From Actinomycetes bacterium (GTDB lineage Bacteria; Actinomycetota; Acidimicrobiia; Acidimicrobiales; Palsa-688), in NCBI GenBank assembly GCA_021816565.1, contig JAKAXN010000195.1, forward strand, positions 1-8,250: a DNA stretch of 8,250 bases, written 5' to 3'. Positions 1 to 7,303 of the stretch are shown here, in pieces; positions within the stretch are counted from its first letter, which is position 1; each line of letters opens with the position of its first letter. The notes under the pieces are model-generated. The model had not been told where the DNA came from. It saw nothing but the letters and a program-made list of their open reading frames with translations, and searched no databases. The translations under genes and the position numbers were made by a program.

Positions 1-983
1 ACCGGCACCCCGGCGGCCATGGCCTCCACCGCCACCATCCCGAACGGCTCCGGCCACACCGACGGCACCACCGCCACCGCGGCGTGGGGCCAGGCGGCCA
101 GGACCTGGTCGTGGGGGACGTCGTGGACCACCGTGACGTCCGCCGGCCATTCGGCCGGGGTGTCGTGGCGGACCGGCCCGAGCACCACTAGCGGGGCCCC
201 GAGGCCCCGCCGGCGGTGGGCCTCGATGAGCACGTCGATTCCCTTGTTGGGCGACAGGGATCCGACGAACATCACGAACCCGTCACCCGGGGGAAGGAAG
301 TCCGGTCGGGTCAATCTCTCCCGGGCCGGCAGGACCGGAGGGGGGATCACCACCGACCGCCGGGCCCTGGCCGCCGGGCCGGTGACCGAAGCGGCCACCG
401 CCCGGCTGTTGGCCACGAACACGTCGGCCCGCCGGTAGAGCGGGGCGGTGGCCCGCATCCCGAGCGCGACGGGTACGCCCCGGGCCGCCCCGAAGTGGGC
501 GGCCGCGCAGCTCAGGCACTTGGCCGGGGCCGGGCCGGTGCAGGGCCGCCCGGTGGAGTCCACGAAGGTCTTCTTCGGGCAGGACTGGGAGTAGTCGTGC
601 AGGCCCACCACGCACAGCGGGCGGTCCCGGCGGGGCAGCGCGGCCAGCACCGAGTACGCGATCCAGCCGTGCACGTGCACCACCTCGGGACGGAAGCGCC
701 CGATGGCGGCCCGTACCTGGGTCACGATGAAAGGGTCCGGGGCGGGGGGGTGGAAGCGGACCGCAGCGTCGGCGTAGCCCAGGCTGACCCGGGACGCCAC
801 CCCCGACACCCGCCGGACCACCACCCCGTCCTCCACGGTGGTTCCGGCCGGCAGGGCGCCGGCCTGGGTCAGCACCTCCACCTGGTGGCCGCGGCCGGCC
901 AGCTCGGTGCTGATCGCCGCCACCGCCAGCTCCAGGCCGCCCGGGACCGGGGGGTAGAGGTCGCTGATCTGAAGGACGCGCAC
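1..983 (-). CDS. GT4-family glycosyltransferase with cysteine cluster (3' end beyond window)
   Basis: Probable retaining GT-B glycosyltransferase that would transfer a sugar from a nucleotide-sugar donor to a lipid-linked acceptor at the inner membrane face. It is translated from a GTG at 983, three bases after the flippase stop; 327 codons are in the window and the C-terminus runs off the left edge. The N-terminal half begins with RVLQISDLYPPVPGG, the usual first strand and Gly loop. HVHGW is near residues 103-107 and HDY at 129-131. The donor-binding half has GSLSPNKG at 241-248 and the EX7E motif in EPFGMVAVE (Glu312 and Glu320). Between them lies a cysteine-rich insert (Cys135, 148, 156 and 159) of a kind seen in a subset of polysaccharide-locus GT4 proteins, perhaps binding metal. 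No good Shine-Dalgarno precedes the GTG, which fits translational coupling to the flippase. The family call is firm; donor and acceptor cannot be read. Confidence 0.9.
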   Translation of the reverse strand, partial: MRVLQISDLYPPVPGGLELAVAAISTELAGRGHQVEVLTQAGALPAGTTVEDGVVVRRVSGVASRVSLGYADAAVRFHPPAPDPFIVTQVRAAIGRFRPEVVHVHGWIAYSVLAALPRRDRPLCVVGLHDYSQSCPKKTFVDSTGRPCTGPAPAKCLSCAAAHFGAARGVPVALGMRATAPLYRRADVFVANSRAVAASVTGPAARARRSVVIPPPVLPARERLTRPDFLPPGDGFVMFVGSLSPNKGIDVLIEAHRRRGLGAPLVVLGPVRHDTPAEWPADVTVVHDVPHDQVLAAWPHAAVAVVPSVWPEPFGMVAVEAMAAGVP

Positions 984-986
984 GGT

Positions 987-2309
987 TCAGGCCGGGACGG
1001 CAGCCATCTCGCGCCGCCACACCCACAGCAGCGTCCAGACCGTGCCGGCCGACTGGGCGATGAGCCAGGCCAGGCCGGCTCCCACGATGCCGAGCGGCGG
1101 GAGCAGCAACCAGGCGCCGACGATGGCGATCACCGCCATCCCCACGTTGAGCACCGATGACTCGACCAGTCGGCGCTCCACCCGCAGGACGCTCACGTAC
1201 AGGTTGGTCACGGCGTCGGGCACGGCCGAGGCGACCAGCACCATGAGCAGGCCGGTCCCGTTGCGGGCATAACCGGCCCCGTAGATCCCGAGGACGAAAC
1301 GTCCGAGCAGCAGGTAGCCGGCCATCGGGGCGACCAGCAGGAGGCCGGTGATGCGGGCGCTGCGAAGCGCGGTGCGACGGATGGCGGCCGGATCGTGGGA
1401 GCCCTCGGCGAACAGCGAGGAGGCCACCGAAGGGCTGACCATGAAGAACAGGGAGCAGAGCATCCACGTCACGTAGAAATAGGCGTTGGCCTGGCTCGAG
1501 ACCCGGGCCACCACCTCGACGGGCATGACGTACATCGGCAGCAGGCAGCCCAGGTTGGTGACGTGGTGGCCGGCCAGGTCGCGCACCAGGGCCCGCATGC
1601 GGCGGCCTCCCCCCTCCACCACGAAGCGGTAGCCCCGGCCCAGGTACGGGAAGCCCACAACGACGGCGGCGGCGATGGTCACGAGCGTCGCCGCCACCCA
1701 GCCGCCCCAGATGCCGGTACTGGAGTGGCGGCCGGACACGGCCAGGGCCACGAACAGCAGCGGGATCTTGGCCACCCCGAACGCCACGTTACGAACGAAC
1801 ATCACGCCGGAGGACCGCTCGGCGACGAACGTGTAGTCCACAATGATGCCGGCCACCACCCCCACCACCCCGGCCACGAAGCCGGCGAAGCTGAGACCGC
1901 TGCGGGTGACCGAAGCGAACTCCGGGGAGACCACCGGCAGGATCACACCGACCAGCGCCCCGATCACCACCGACGCAGCCGTGCCGAGGATCAACCCGCC
2001 GTTGACCAGCGCCGACCACTCCGGCCCGGACCCGGACCGGGGCAGGGCCTGCGTGAGGCCCGAGTGCACGGCCGGGTTGGCGATCATGGCGGCCATGGAG
2101 AAAGCGGCGATGAACGCCGCCGCCAGTCCGATGGTGGAGGTGGGGAAAAGCCGTGCCGCGACCACCCAGTAGGCGAAGCCCAGCAGGCTGTTGGCGACGG
2201 TGGTCGCCATCAGGAAGACGCTGTTTCGCACCAGCGGGTCCCGCGTGACCACGGCGCGGGAGGCCCGCAGGGTGCTCAGGCGCAGCTGGGGTCGTTCCAC
2301 TGCAGCCAT
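987..2309 (-). CDS. Polysaccharide flippase, MOP superfamily (Wzx/MATE-like)
   Basis: Integral membrane protein of 440 residues, a normal length for Wzx-like flippases, predicted to move lipid-linked oligosaccharide from the inner to the outer membrane leaflet. Hydrophobic segments run through nearly the whole chain: roughly residues 30-50, 58-78, 102-126, 140-160, 172-190, 202-220, 252-264, 275-298, 320-342, 354-370, 388-405 and 408-430. The opening RDPLVRNSVFLMATTVANSL is typical of the polysaccharide biosynthesis protein family. I chose the ATG at 2309, which overlaps the preceding gene by 34 bases. A GTG at 2252, 24 bases after that gene's stop, is a fair alternative and would remove only 19 residues before the first membrane helix; neither has a clear Shine-Dalgarno. 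A frame open further upstream, to 2948, is antisense-like Arg/Gly-rich sequence over the neighbouring gene and is not believed. Its place between sugar transferases supports the export role. Confidence 0.87.
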   Translation of the reverse strand: MAAVERPQLRLSTLRASRAVVTRDPLVRNSVFLMATTVANSLLGFAYWVVAARLFPTSTIGLAAAFIAAFSMAAMIANPAVHSGLTQALPRSGSGPEWSALVNGGLILGTAASVVIGALVGVILPVVSPEFASVTRSGLSFAGFVAGVVGVVAGIIVDYTFVAERSSGVMFVRNVAFGVAKIPLLFVALAVSGRHSSTGIWGGWVAATLVTIAAAVVVGFPYLGRGYRFVVEGGGRRMRALVRDLAGHHVTNLGCLLPMYVMPVEVVARVSSQANAYFYVTWMLCSLFFMVSPSVASSLFAEGSHDPAAIRRTALRSARITGLLLVAPMAGYLLLGRFVLGIYGAGYARNGTGLLMVLVASAVPDAVTNLYVSVLRVERRLVESSVLNVGMAVIAIVGAWLLLPPLGIVGAGLAWLIAQSAGTVWTLLWVWRREMAAVPA

Positions 2310-3112
2310 ACGTCCAGCATCTCGGTGGTGGCCGCGGAGCGGGCGGTGAACACCAGACGGGAGGGGCAGCCGGTCTCGGGCATGGCGACCGGGAACGAGG
2401 CCGTCCAGCTGGCCGCCCGGCCCACCTCGACGGTGGCCAGCGTCTGCGCCGTCCCGCCGATCTGCGACTGCACCACGAAGCGGGCCCGGTGGCCGGTGTG
2501 GTTGACGATCTGGAGGGGGACGGTCAGCACCTGGCCCGGAGAGACCTCCAGCTCCTGGCTCCACCGGGCGGCCGGCCCGGCGAAGCCGAACGCCGAGTAC
2601 GGCGCCGGGGCGGAGCGGGGGGCCAGGCGGGCGGTGACCGCCCCGGCGTCGACGACGAGCAGCCCGCACGCCGTTGCCGTGAGTACCGCGAAGGTGACGG
2701 TCCGCCGGCTGGCCCACCAGCGCATCCGGGGGGCGGCCCGGCCCAGAACCTCGCCGACGACGACCAGCGCCGCTGCGCCGGCGGCGACGGTGATCACCAT
2801 GTGGCTGGGGGTCACGGTCACTCCGGCCGCGTACACCGCCACGACCAGCAGGGCCACCACGCAGGCGCCGAGCATCCCGGCCAGGACCAGGGCGGGGACG
2901 GCGTCGAGCCCCGGGAACAACCGGACCACGACCCCGTAGCCGGCCCACACCACCCCGGCCACCAGCAGCGCCCCAGCGGCCTGGTGGATCCCGGCCCAGC
3001 TGCTCAGGGCCAGGGCCGCCAGGACGGCGGCAACCGGGAGAGCGGCCAGACGGGCCAAGCTGATCGGACGGCCGGCGCGACCGTCGGTACCGGGGGTAGG
3101 GGTGGCGATCAT
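2276..3112 (-). CDS. Small polytopic membrane protein with DUF1616-like outer domain
   Basis: A 278-residue protein. The N-terminal part holds about five hydrophobic helices (near 20-39, 44-63, 72-96, 104-122 and 138-156). The C-terminal part of about 120 residues is soluble, probably outside the cell. It is beta-rich in appearance, with the stretch YSAFGFAGPAARW (172-184) followed by an LxVxPGQxLTVPLQIVNHTG pattern and two cysteines (248 and 277) that could pair. The helices-then-domain layout and the 'F..GP...L.V..G....V.I.NH.G' pattern recall DUF1616 membrane proteins of archaea and actinobacteria, a family without a firm function; that match is my inference from memory. The start is the ATG at 3112, overlapping the stop of the upstream GT-C gene by four bases (ATGA), the classic coupling arrangement. 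This links it closely to that enzyme and to the flippase that follows. A partner or accessory role in glycan assembly is plausible; no catalytic motif is visible. Confidence 0.8.
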   Translation of the reverse strand: MIATPTPGTDGRAGRPISLARLAALPVAAVLAALALSSWAGIHQAAGALLVAGVVWAGYGVVVRLFPGLDAVPALVLAGMLGACVVALLVVAVYAAGVTVTPSHMVITVAAGAAALVVVGEVLGRAAPRMRWWASRRTVTFAVLTATACGLLVVDAGAVTARLAPRSAPAPYSAFGFAGPAARWSQELEVSPGQVLTVPLQIVNHTGHRARFVVQSQIGGTAQTLATVEVGRAASWTASFPVAMPETGCPSRLVFTARSAATTEMLDVWLQWNDPSCA

Positions 3113-5088
3113 GATCCGGCCAGCCCCTGCAGCAGCGCCGGGTTGAGCCGGTACACGGAGTAGTGGTTGGTGTTGAGCACCTCGGTGGCCCACGGCTCCA
3201 GGTGGTAGCGGGTCAGGGCCTGGAGCGGGACCGGCTTGGTGTGGTCGAACGCTCCTGGCTCCGAAGCGGTGAAGTACGCCCCGATGGCCGGCAGGTACCG
3301 GGCCATGCGGTCGTCGACGATGAGGTAGTCGTAGCCGGAGAAGCCGATCTCGGTGAGCAGACCCACCGGTGGCTGACCGGCCTTGAAGTACAGGTCCCAG
3401 AACGGGAAACCCTTGGATGGCTGAGCCAGGTTGGCCCCGGCGAAGCCGCCGAGGGGCAGCCCGGTGTAGCGATCGGTGATGACGGTCGGATCCGGGGGCT
3501 GCGTCTGCTGGAACCACCGGGTGACGTACATGAGCTCATCGGTCAGCGACCGGGTGTCGGAGCCGTACACGTACGGACCGGGGAACCGGTACTCGACGTC
3601 GACGGAGGAGTCCGTGTTGCCGATCAGGAGCACGATGAGCGCGGCGGCGGTGATCGCCGGCCAGCGCCGCCTGCGCCACCCGCCGGCCGCCCGCCCGTCG
3701 CCCGCCGGCTGGTCCTGCGGCTCGGCCACCCGGCGGGAGAGGTAGTGCTCCATGACCGCCCCGGCCAGCAGGGCCAAGCCGATGTAGGTGAAGGTCCAGC
3801 TGCGCCGGCCCCCCTCGTTGCCGAAGGAGGTGAGGAGGAACGGCAGCGAGGCGAAGTAGCCGACGGCCCCGAAGACGGTGAGAACCACGAAGGTGGGTCC
3901 GAGCGATACCAGCCGCCGGCGGTGCCGGCGCACGGCGACCACGACCAGCGCCAGCATGAGCAGCGGGGACAGGAAGGCGAAGGCCTTCTCGTACAGCGGG
4001 CTGGGCGAGGCCTTGAACAGGGTCCGGGACTTGCCGGACCGGTTGAGGATGTGGAACACCTCGTTGACCCCGCCGGTGATGTACGGCGAGTAGTAGCCGA
4101 ACACGTCGTGGGCCGGGATCAGCCACAGCGCAGCCCCGCCGACGACCACCCCGGCCAGCGTCCACGCCGCCTTGCGGGCGGCCCGGCTGGTCACCGGACC
4201 CATACCCTTGCGGCCGGCGTAGGTGTGGGCGCCGGCGATCAGGACCAGCAGGACGGCCAGGATGTAGCTGCTCAGGTGGTGGGTTATGACGCAGGCCAGG
4301 CCGGTGACCGACCCGACCGCGGTCCACGCCCAGCGGCTGCGGCGCTGCTCGCCGCGGGCGGTGGCGTTGACCACGGCCACCAAGGTCCAGATGACCATGG
4401 GCACGGCGAAGGACTCGTAGGAGTACTCCGAGTCGAAGAACATGAAGTTGGGGGTCACTGCGAAGGTGAGCGCGGCGACGGCTGCGGCCCGGTACGAGCC
4501 GGTCAGGCGGGCGGCCAGAGCCATGATCCCCACCGCCGCGGCCACGTGGAAGAAGGCCAGCATTATCTCCGCCACGGCCCACACCGACAGGCCGGTCACA
4601 TCGTGGAGGGCGGCGACGAGGGCCTGCTGGCCGGGGAACTGGCTGATGATCGGGATGAGGGTGTTGGCCGGGTACAGATGGCCGGACTGGGCGACCTGCA
4701 CGGTCTGGTGGTAGTGGGCCATCTCGTCGCTGTAGAGCGGCGAGCCGGGGTCACGGAGGAACTTGGGGAAGTAGTCCCACGCCCCGAGCATGGCCACCAG
4801 CACCCAGCGCTGCGTCGACGTGGCCCGCCGACCGAGTGCCCGGTACCCGGCCGGGCCGGCGAAGGCCAGGATGCCCAGCCAGAACAGGTCGAACTCCACC
4901 TGGCTGGTCTGGTGGGTCGCGGCGTAATAGAAGGAGTAGACGACCAGGGGCACGCCGACGAGCAGGCCGAGTACCGGCGCCGCCCAGAAGCGGACCGCGC
5001 TGGTGGACCCGACGTCGTCGAGCGGCTCGCCCGCCCGATCCAGGTCAGGTCCGGGGAGCGATGAGAGGGGGTCGAGTATCGAGGTCAT
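3109..5088 (-). CDS. Polytopic GT-C-like membrane glycosyltransferase
   Basis: A 659-residue membrane protein with roughly 11-13 hydrophobic segments between residues 33 and 491, followed by a soluble C-terminal region (about 495-659), probably on the outer face. Early in the chain, after the first few helices, lies SPLYSDEMAHYHQTVQVA with Asp121-Glu122. Acidic residues in the first outer loop are the hallmark of GT-C enzymes (GT39/GT83/PMT-like), which use polyprenyl-phosphate sugars as donors. The downstream PANTLIPIISQFPGQQ and later EYSYESFAVP also resemble this group. The C-terminal part, with GYDYLIVDDRMARYLP (585-600), is like the tail found in many actinobacterial members that report sugar-lipid transfer. 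The ATG at 5088 is the only reasonable start, since no in-frame ATG or GTG follows before the first helix. It overlaps the upstream GT4 gene by 44 bases. The fold-level call is good; acting as transferase rather than polymerase or ligase is inferred. Confidence 0.8.
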   Translation of the reverse strand: MTSILDPLSSLPGPDLDRAGEPLDDVGSTSAVRFWAAPVLGLLVGVPLVVYSFYYAATHQTSQVEFDLFWLGILAFAGPAGYRALGRRATSTQRWVLVAMLGAWDYFPKFLRDPGSPLYSDEMAHYHQTVQVAQSGHLYPANTLIPIISQFPGQQALVAALHDVTGLSVWAVAEIMLAFFHVAAAVGIMALAARLTGSYRAAAVAALTFAVTPNFMFFDSEYSYESFAVPMVIWTLVAVVNATARGEQRRSRWAWTAVGSVTGLACVITHHLSSYILAVLLVLIAGAHTYAGRKGMGPVTSRAARKAAWTLAGVVVGGAALWLIPAHDVFGYYSPYITGGVNEVFHILNRSGKSRTLFKASPSPLYEKAFAFLSPLLMLALVVVAVRRHRRRLVSLGPTFVVLTVFGAVGYFASLPFLLTSFGNEGGRRSWTFTYIGLALLAGAVMEHYLSRRVAEPQDQPAGDGRAAGGWRRRRWPAITAAALIVLLIGNTDSSVDVEYRFPGPYVYGSDTRSLTDELMYVTRWFQQTQPPDPTVITDRYTGLPLGGFAGANLAQPSKGFPFWDLYFKAGQPPVGLLTEIGFSGYDYLIVDDRMARYLPAIGAYFTASEPGAFDHTKPVPLQALTRYHLEPWATEVLNTNHYSVYRLNPALLQGLAGS

Positions 5089-6199
5089 TGATCGGGGTGG
5101 TGGCCGGTTCCGCCAGGGTGCGGTAGACGGCTTCGAGGGACTGGCCGGCGGAGGCCCAGGACAGGCTCTCGACCCAGGACCGCGGCTCGACCTTCGTCAT
5201 TGGTTTCGCTGCCCGGGCCACGGATCCTGCCAGCGATTGCGGGTCAGTGCCGCTTGTCACCAGCTGCACCTCCCCGGGCACCAGGCCCGAGACCTCCCGA
5301 TGGGCCGGTATGGCCGACGCCACCACGGGGATGCCCCAGGCGGCCGCTTCGAGGAGGGTGAGGCCGAACGCCTCCTTCTCCGACATGGAGACGAACGCCC
5401 ACGCCCGGGCCATCCACCGGCCCAGATCGTCGTCGCTGACCCGGCCGGGGAAGTGCACCCGGTCGGCGACGCCGGTGCGGGAGGCCAGATCGCGCAGCTC
5501 CGGGCCTGCCGGGCCGTCGCCGACGATGGCCAACTCCCAGCCCGGGAGGTGGGCCAGGGCCCGGATGGCCAGATCCTGGCGCTTGTAGTGCTCCAGCCGG
5601 CCGAAGCTCAGCAGCAGGGGAGCCGATCGCCCGTCGTACGGGCCGGGGGGCCGGCTGCGCAGGCGCAACCCGTTGCGGACCACGGTGGTCCTGACAGCGG
5701 CGGTCGGGAACATGGAGGCCACCAGGTCGGCCTCGGCCTCCGACACACAAGCCACCCGATCGGCCCGGTCGAACAGCCGCCGCCCCAACGGCCCGTAGAA
5801 GAGGTGCATCAGCCGGGCCGCGACGGTGTGACCACCGCCGTGCAGGTGCGGGGTGAACACCACCGGGACCGAGGCCGGCAACCCCAGCACGGCCATGGCT
5901 GCGGCGTCGTGGTAGTGGTGGGCGTGGACCACGTCGAATCGGCCGGCGGCCCGCCGCAGGGCCGGGTACAGGCCCGGCGCCACCGGGTAGCGCTCGGATC
6001 CGGTCACGCCCCGGTAGCGGGTCACCGTCACCCCGCCCTCGCGGACGGTTCCGGTGGCAGCCCGGTCGTTGGTGTGGGTCAGGACCTCCACCCGGTGGCC
6101 GCGTTCGGCCAGGACCCTGGCCTGATTGGCCACGACCTCCTCCACCCCGCCCCTCCCCGGCGGGTACCGGGGGGTGACCATCCCGACGCGCAAGCCCAC
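5045..6199 (-). CDS. GT4-family glycosyltransferase (complete)
   Basis: Complete 384-residue retaining glycosyltransferase of the GT-B fold, a usual length for GT4. The N-terminal domain opens with LRVGMVTPRYPPGRGGVEEVV (Gly17-Gly18-Val19-Glu20), followed by HAHHYHDAA near 92-100 and a TPHLHGGGH segment near 116-124. The donor-binding domain starts at LLLSFGRLEHYKRQDLAI (Arg201, Lys206), has IVGDGPAGPEL near 225-235, and ends with the EX7E pair Glu276/Glu284 in EAFGLTLLEAAAWGIP. It would add one sugar to a growing glycan in the cytosol; the sugar is unknown. The start is taken as GTG at 6199 because the first beta strand needs LRVGMV; an ATG at 6181 would remove half of it. A GGAG lies about 12 bases upstream, rather far. 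It sits 23 bases after the GT2 gene, and its last codons overlap the GT-C gene by 44 bases, so the three are probably transcribed together. Confidence 0.93.
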   Translation of the reverse strand: MGLRVGMVTPRYPPGRGGVEEVVANQARVLAERGHRVEVLTHTNDRAATGTVREGGVTVTRYRGVTGSERYPVAPGLYPALRRAAGRFDVVHAHHYHDAAAMAVLGLPASVPVVFTPHLHGGGHTVAARLMHLFYGPLGRRLFDRADRVACVSEAEADLVASMFPTAAVRTTVVRNGLRLRSRPPGPYDGRSAPLLLSFGRLEHYKRQDLAIRALAHLPGWELAIVGDGPAGPELRDLASRTGVADRVHFPGRVSDDDLGRWMARAWAFVSMSEKEAFGLTLLEAAAWGIPVVASAIPAHREVSGLVPGEVQLVTSGTDPQSLAGSVARAAKPMTKVEPRSWVESLSWASAGQSLEAVYRTLAEPATTPINDLDTRPPLIAPRT

Positions 6200-6222
6200 C
6201 AGGCCGGACCGCTCCGTTGCGC

Positions 6223-7092
6223 TCAGAGGACCTCGTCCACGCCCGCCAGGGCGGGCAGGGGCTCGACGACCTCTGCCGCCACGCCGGCTGCGTCGACCGG
6301 GCGCTCATCGGCCAGCCAGATGTCCCGGCGCCGGCCGCGCCGCCATTCCTGGATGATGGTGCGCAGCACCCTCAGGCCGTCGCGCCCGACCCGCAGGTTG
6401 CTCTGCCCGTAGATCCGGTCGTGCTCGAAGCTGGGAACCTCGACGATGCGCAGCCCGGCCGACGCGGCCCGGACGTTCATCAGGGTCTCCACCTCGAAGC
6501 CGTCGCAGTCGGGGGCGATGTGCTCGAGGCAGTGAGCCCAGAAGGCGTTGAATCCGTAGCAGAGGTCGGTGTAGCCGGCGTCCCAGATCCGGTTGACCAT
6601 CCCCGAGAGGAACCAGTTGCCCGTTCGGCGCAGCCAGGTGATGTCGGAGCTGCCCCCACCGTTGAGGAAGCGGCTCCCCTTGGCGAATTCGGCTCCCTCG
6701 TAGAGGGAGGCGACGTAGGCCGGGATCTCGCCGGGATCGGTGGAGCCGTCGGCGTCGAGCATGACGATGATCTGGCCGGTGGCCGCCTCGAAGCCACACT
6801 TCAAGGCGTTGCCCTTGCCCCTGCCGTCCTGGGTGACGATGCGGATGTCGGGGCGCACCTGACGGGCCACATCGACGGTGTCGTCGGTGGAGTGACCGTC
6901 GACCAGGATGACCTCGGTCACGCAGGCCGGCAGCCGGGTGAGCACGTGCGGCAGGTTGGCCGCCTCGTTCATGGCCGGGATCACCGCGGTTACCGGCACC
7001 TGGGCGTAGCCGGCGAGCGGGTCAACGTCCCCTGGAGCGGACGCGTCGCGGGCAGCGCGGGGGTAGGCATGGCCTGGTCGGCTGAGTTGCAC
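6223..7092 (-). CDS. GT2-family glycosyltransferase, DPM1/polyprenyl-phosphate sugar transferase-like
   Basis: A 289-residue GT-A fold enzyme. The catalytic core runs from VTAVIPAMNEAANL (34-47) through EVILVDGHSTDDT (60-72), RGKGNALKCGFEAATG (91-106) and the metal-binding DXD motif in MLDADGSTDP (Asp113, Asp115). It continues through KGSRFLNGG (138-146) and DGFEVETLMNVRA (197-209) to RIYGQSNLRVGRDGLRVLRTI (226-246). This order is that of DPM1-type enzymes, which load mannose or glucose onto a polyprenyl phosphate. There is no C-terminal membrane anchor, so it would act as a cytosolic or peripheral protein. The start is the GTG at 7092 because GGAGA lies five bases upstream. The frame stays open to 7308, but those extra 72 residues are Arg/Pro-rich and unlike the family. 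It is the first gene of the six-gene run and the only one with a strong ribosome binding site. The family is certain; donor and acceptor are inferred. Confidence 0.92.
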   Translation of the reverse strand: MQLSRPGHAYPRAARDASAPGDVDPLAGYAQVPVTAVIPAMNEAANLPHVLTRLPACVTEVILVDGHSTDDTVDVARQVRPDIRIVTQDGRGKGNALKCGFEAATGQIIVMLDADGSTDPGEIPAYVASLYEGAEFAKGSRFLNGGGSSDITWLRRTGNWFLSGMVNRIWDAGYTDLCYGFNAFWAHCLEHIAPDCDGFEVETLMNVRAASAGLRIVEVPSFEHDRIYGQSNLRVGRDGLRVLRTIIQEWRRGRRRDIWLADERPVDAAGVAAEVVEPLPALAGVDEVL

Positions 7093-7097
7093 GCAAG

Positions 7098-7102
7098 TCT
7101 CC
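7098..7102 (-). promoter_or_regulatory. Ribosome binding site of the GT2 gene
   Basis: On the minus strand GGAGA is followed by five bases (CTTGC) and then GTG. This is the clearest Shine-Dalgarno in the window. It decides the GTG at 7092 as start over the longer open frame, and it marks this gene as the one where ribosomes load independently, as expected for the first gene of an operon. Confidence 0.75.
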
Positions 7103-7120
7103 GTCTGGGCTTTGTCGCTC

Positions 7121-7134
7121 CGGCCCCTTGGCCG
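7121..7134 (-). other. Small hairpin 18 bases before the GT2 ribosome binding site
   Basis: On the minus strand CGGCC and GGCCG enclose an AAGG loop, giving a perfect five-pair GC stem. It lies in the probable untranslated leader of the GT2 gene. Short GC stems are frequent by chance in DNA this GC-rich, so it may have no role. Confidence 0.3.
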
Positions 7135-7147
7135 ACGGGATGTGAAC

Positions 7148-7200
7148 GCTCGGGGACGACAGAACTTGCGGTCGGATCGGAAAATTTTTCTTCCCCGAAC
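7148..7200 (-). other. Foldable leader element enclosing an A/T-rich island
   Basis: On the minus strand GTTCGGGGA (7200-7192) can pair over nine positions, one of them G-U, with TCCCCGAGC (7156-7148). Stacked on its 3' arm is a second short stem, CGAC (7174-7171) with GTCG (7160-7157). The 5' side bulge holds an uninterrupted nine-base A/T run (7181-7189), the most A/T-rich spot in the window. It lies about 55-110 bases before the GT2 start codon, in the only sizeable non-coding gap. It could be a leader RNA structure, a protein-binding site or part of a promoter. I recognise no known riboswitch class and no clear -35/-10 pair. Confidence 0.35.
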
Positions 7201-7260
7201 CGGGCGGCGGGCGCAGGGGCGGCCCGACACCCGGGGCGTGGGCCGGACGGGGACGGTCAG

Positions 7261-7303
7261 CAGCCGGCTTCGCACCTGTTCCGAAGGTCGAACCCGGCGG
7301 CTG
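7261..7303 (-). terminator. Imperfect hairpin after the sigma factor gene, possible terminator
   Basis: About 22 bases after the sigma gene stop, the minus strand folds as CAGCCG with CGGCTG, then a small internal loop, then TTCG with CGAA, a one-base bulge, and ACCT with AGGT around a seven-base loop. That gives fourteen pairs in all. No U-run follows, so this is not a canonical intrinsic terminator, although weak U-tracts are tolerated in actinobacteria. It could equally be a leader or attenuator structure for the genes that follow. Confidence 0.4.

Noticed and set aside
283..1467. Minus-strand frame of 394 codons
   Set aside because: It is out of frame with both the flippase and the truncated GT4, which account for the same DNA with real motifs; the translation is Arg/Gly/Pro-rich.
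1395..2939. Plus-strand open frame of 514 codons opposite the flippase and DUF1616-like genes
   Set aside because: It has the composition of an antisense shadow (His, Gly, Arg, Asp, Ala), spans two genuine minus-strand genes, and has no recognisable domain.
3163..5064. Plus-strand open frame of 633 codons opposite the GT-C gene
   Set aside because: Its translation is Gly/Arg/Asp/His-rich with no motif, and it mirrors a well-supported minus-strand membrane protein gene. Long antisense frames are expected at this GC content.
5003..6412. Plus-strand open frame of 469 codons opposite the complete GT4
   Set aside because: Low-complexity translation with no motif, whereas the opposite strand carries intact GT4 motifs including EX7E.
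7270..7290. ECF-type promoter starting at GGAAC on the minus strand
   Set aside because: The nearest GTC-like -10 candidate is about 23 bases further on, too far for the usual spacing of 16-19, and GGAAC lies in the loop of a hairpin.
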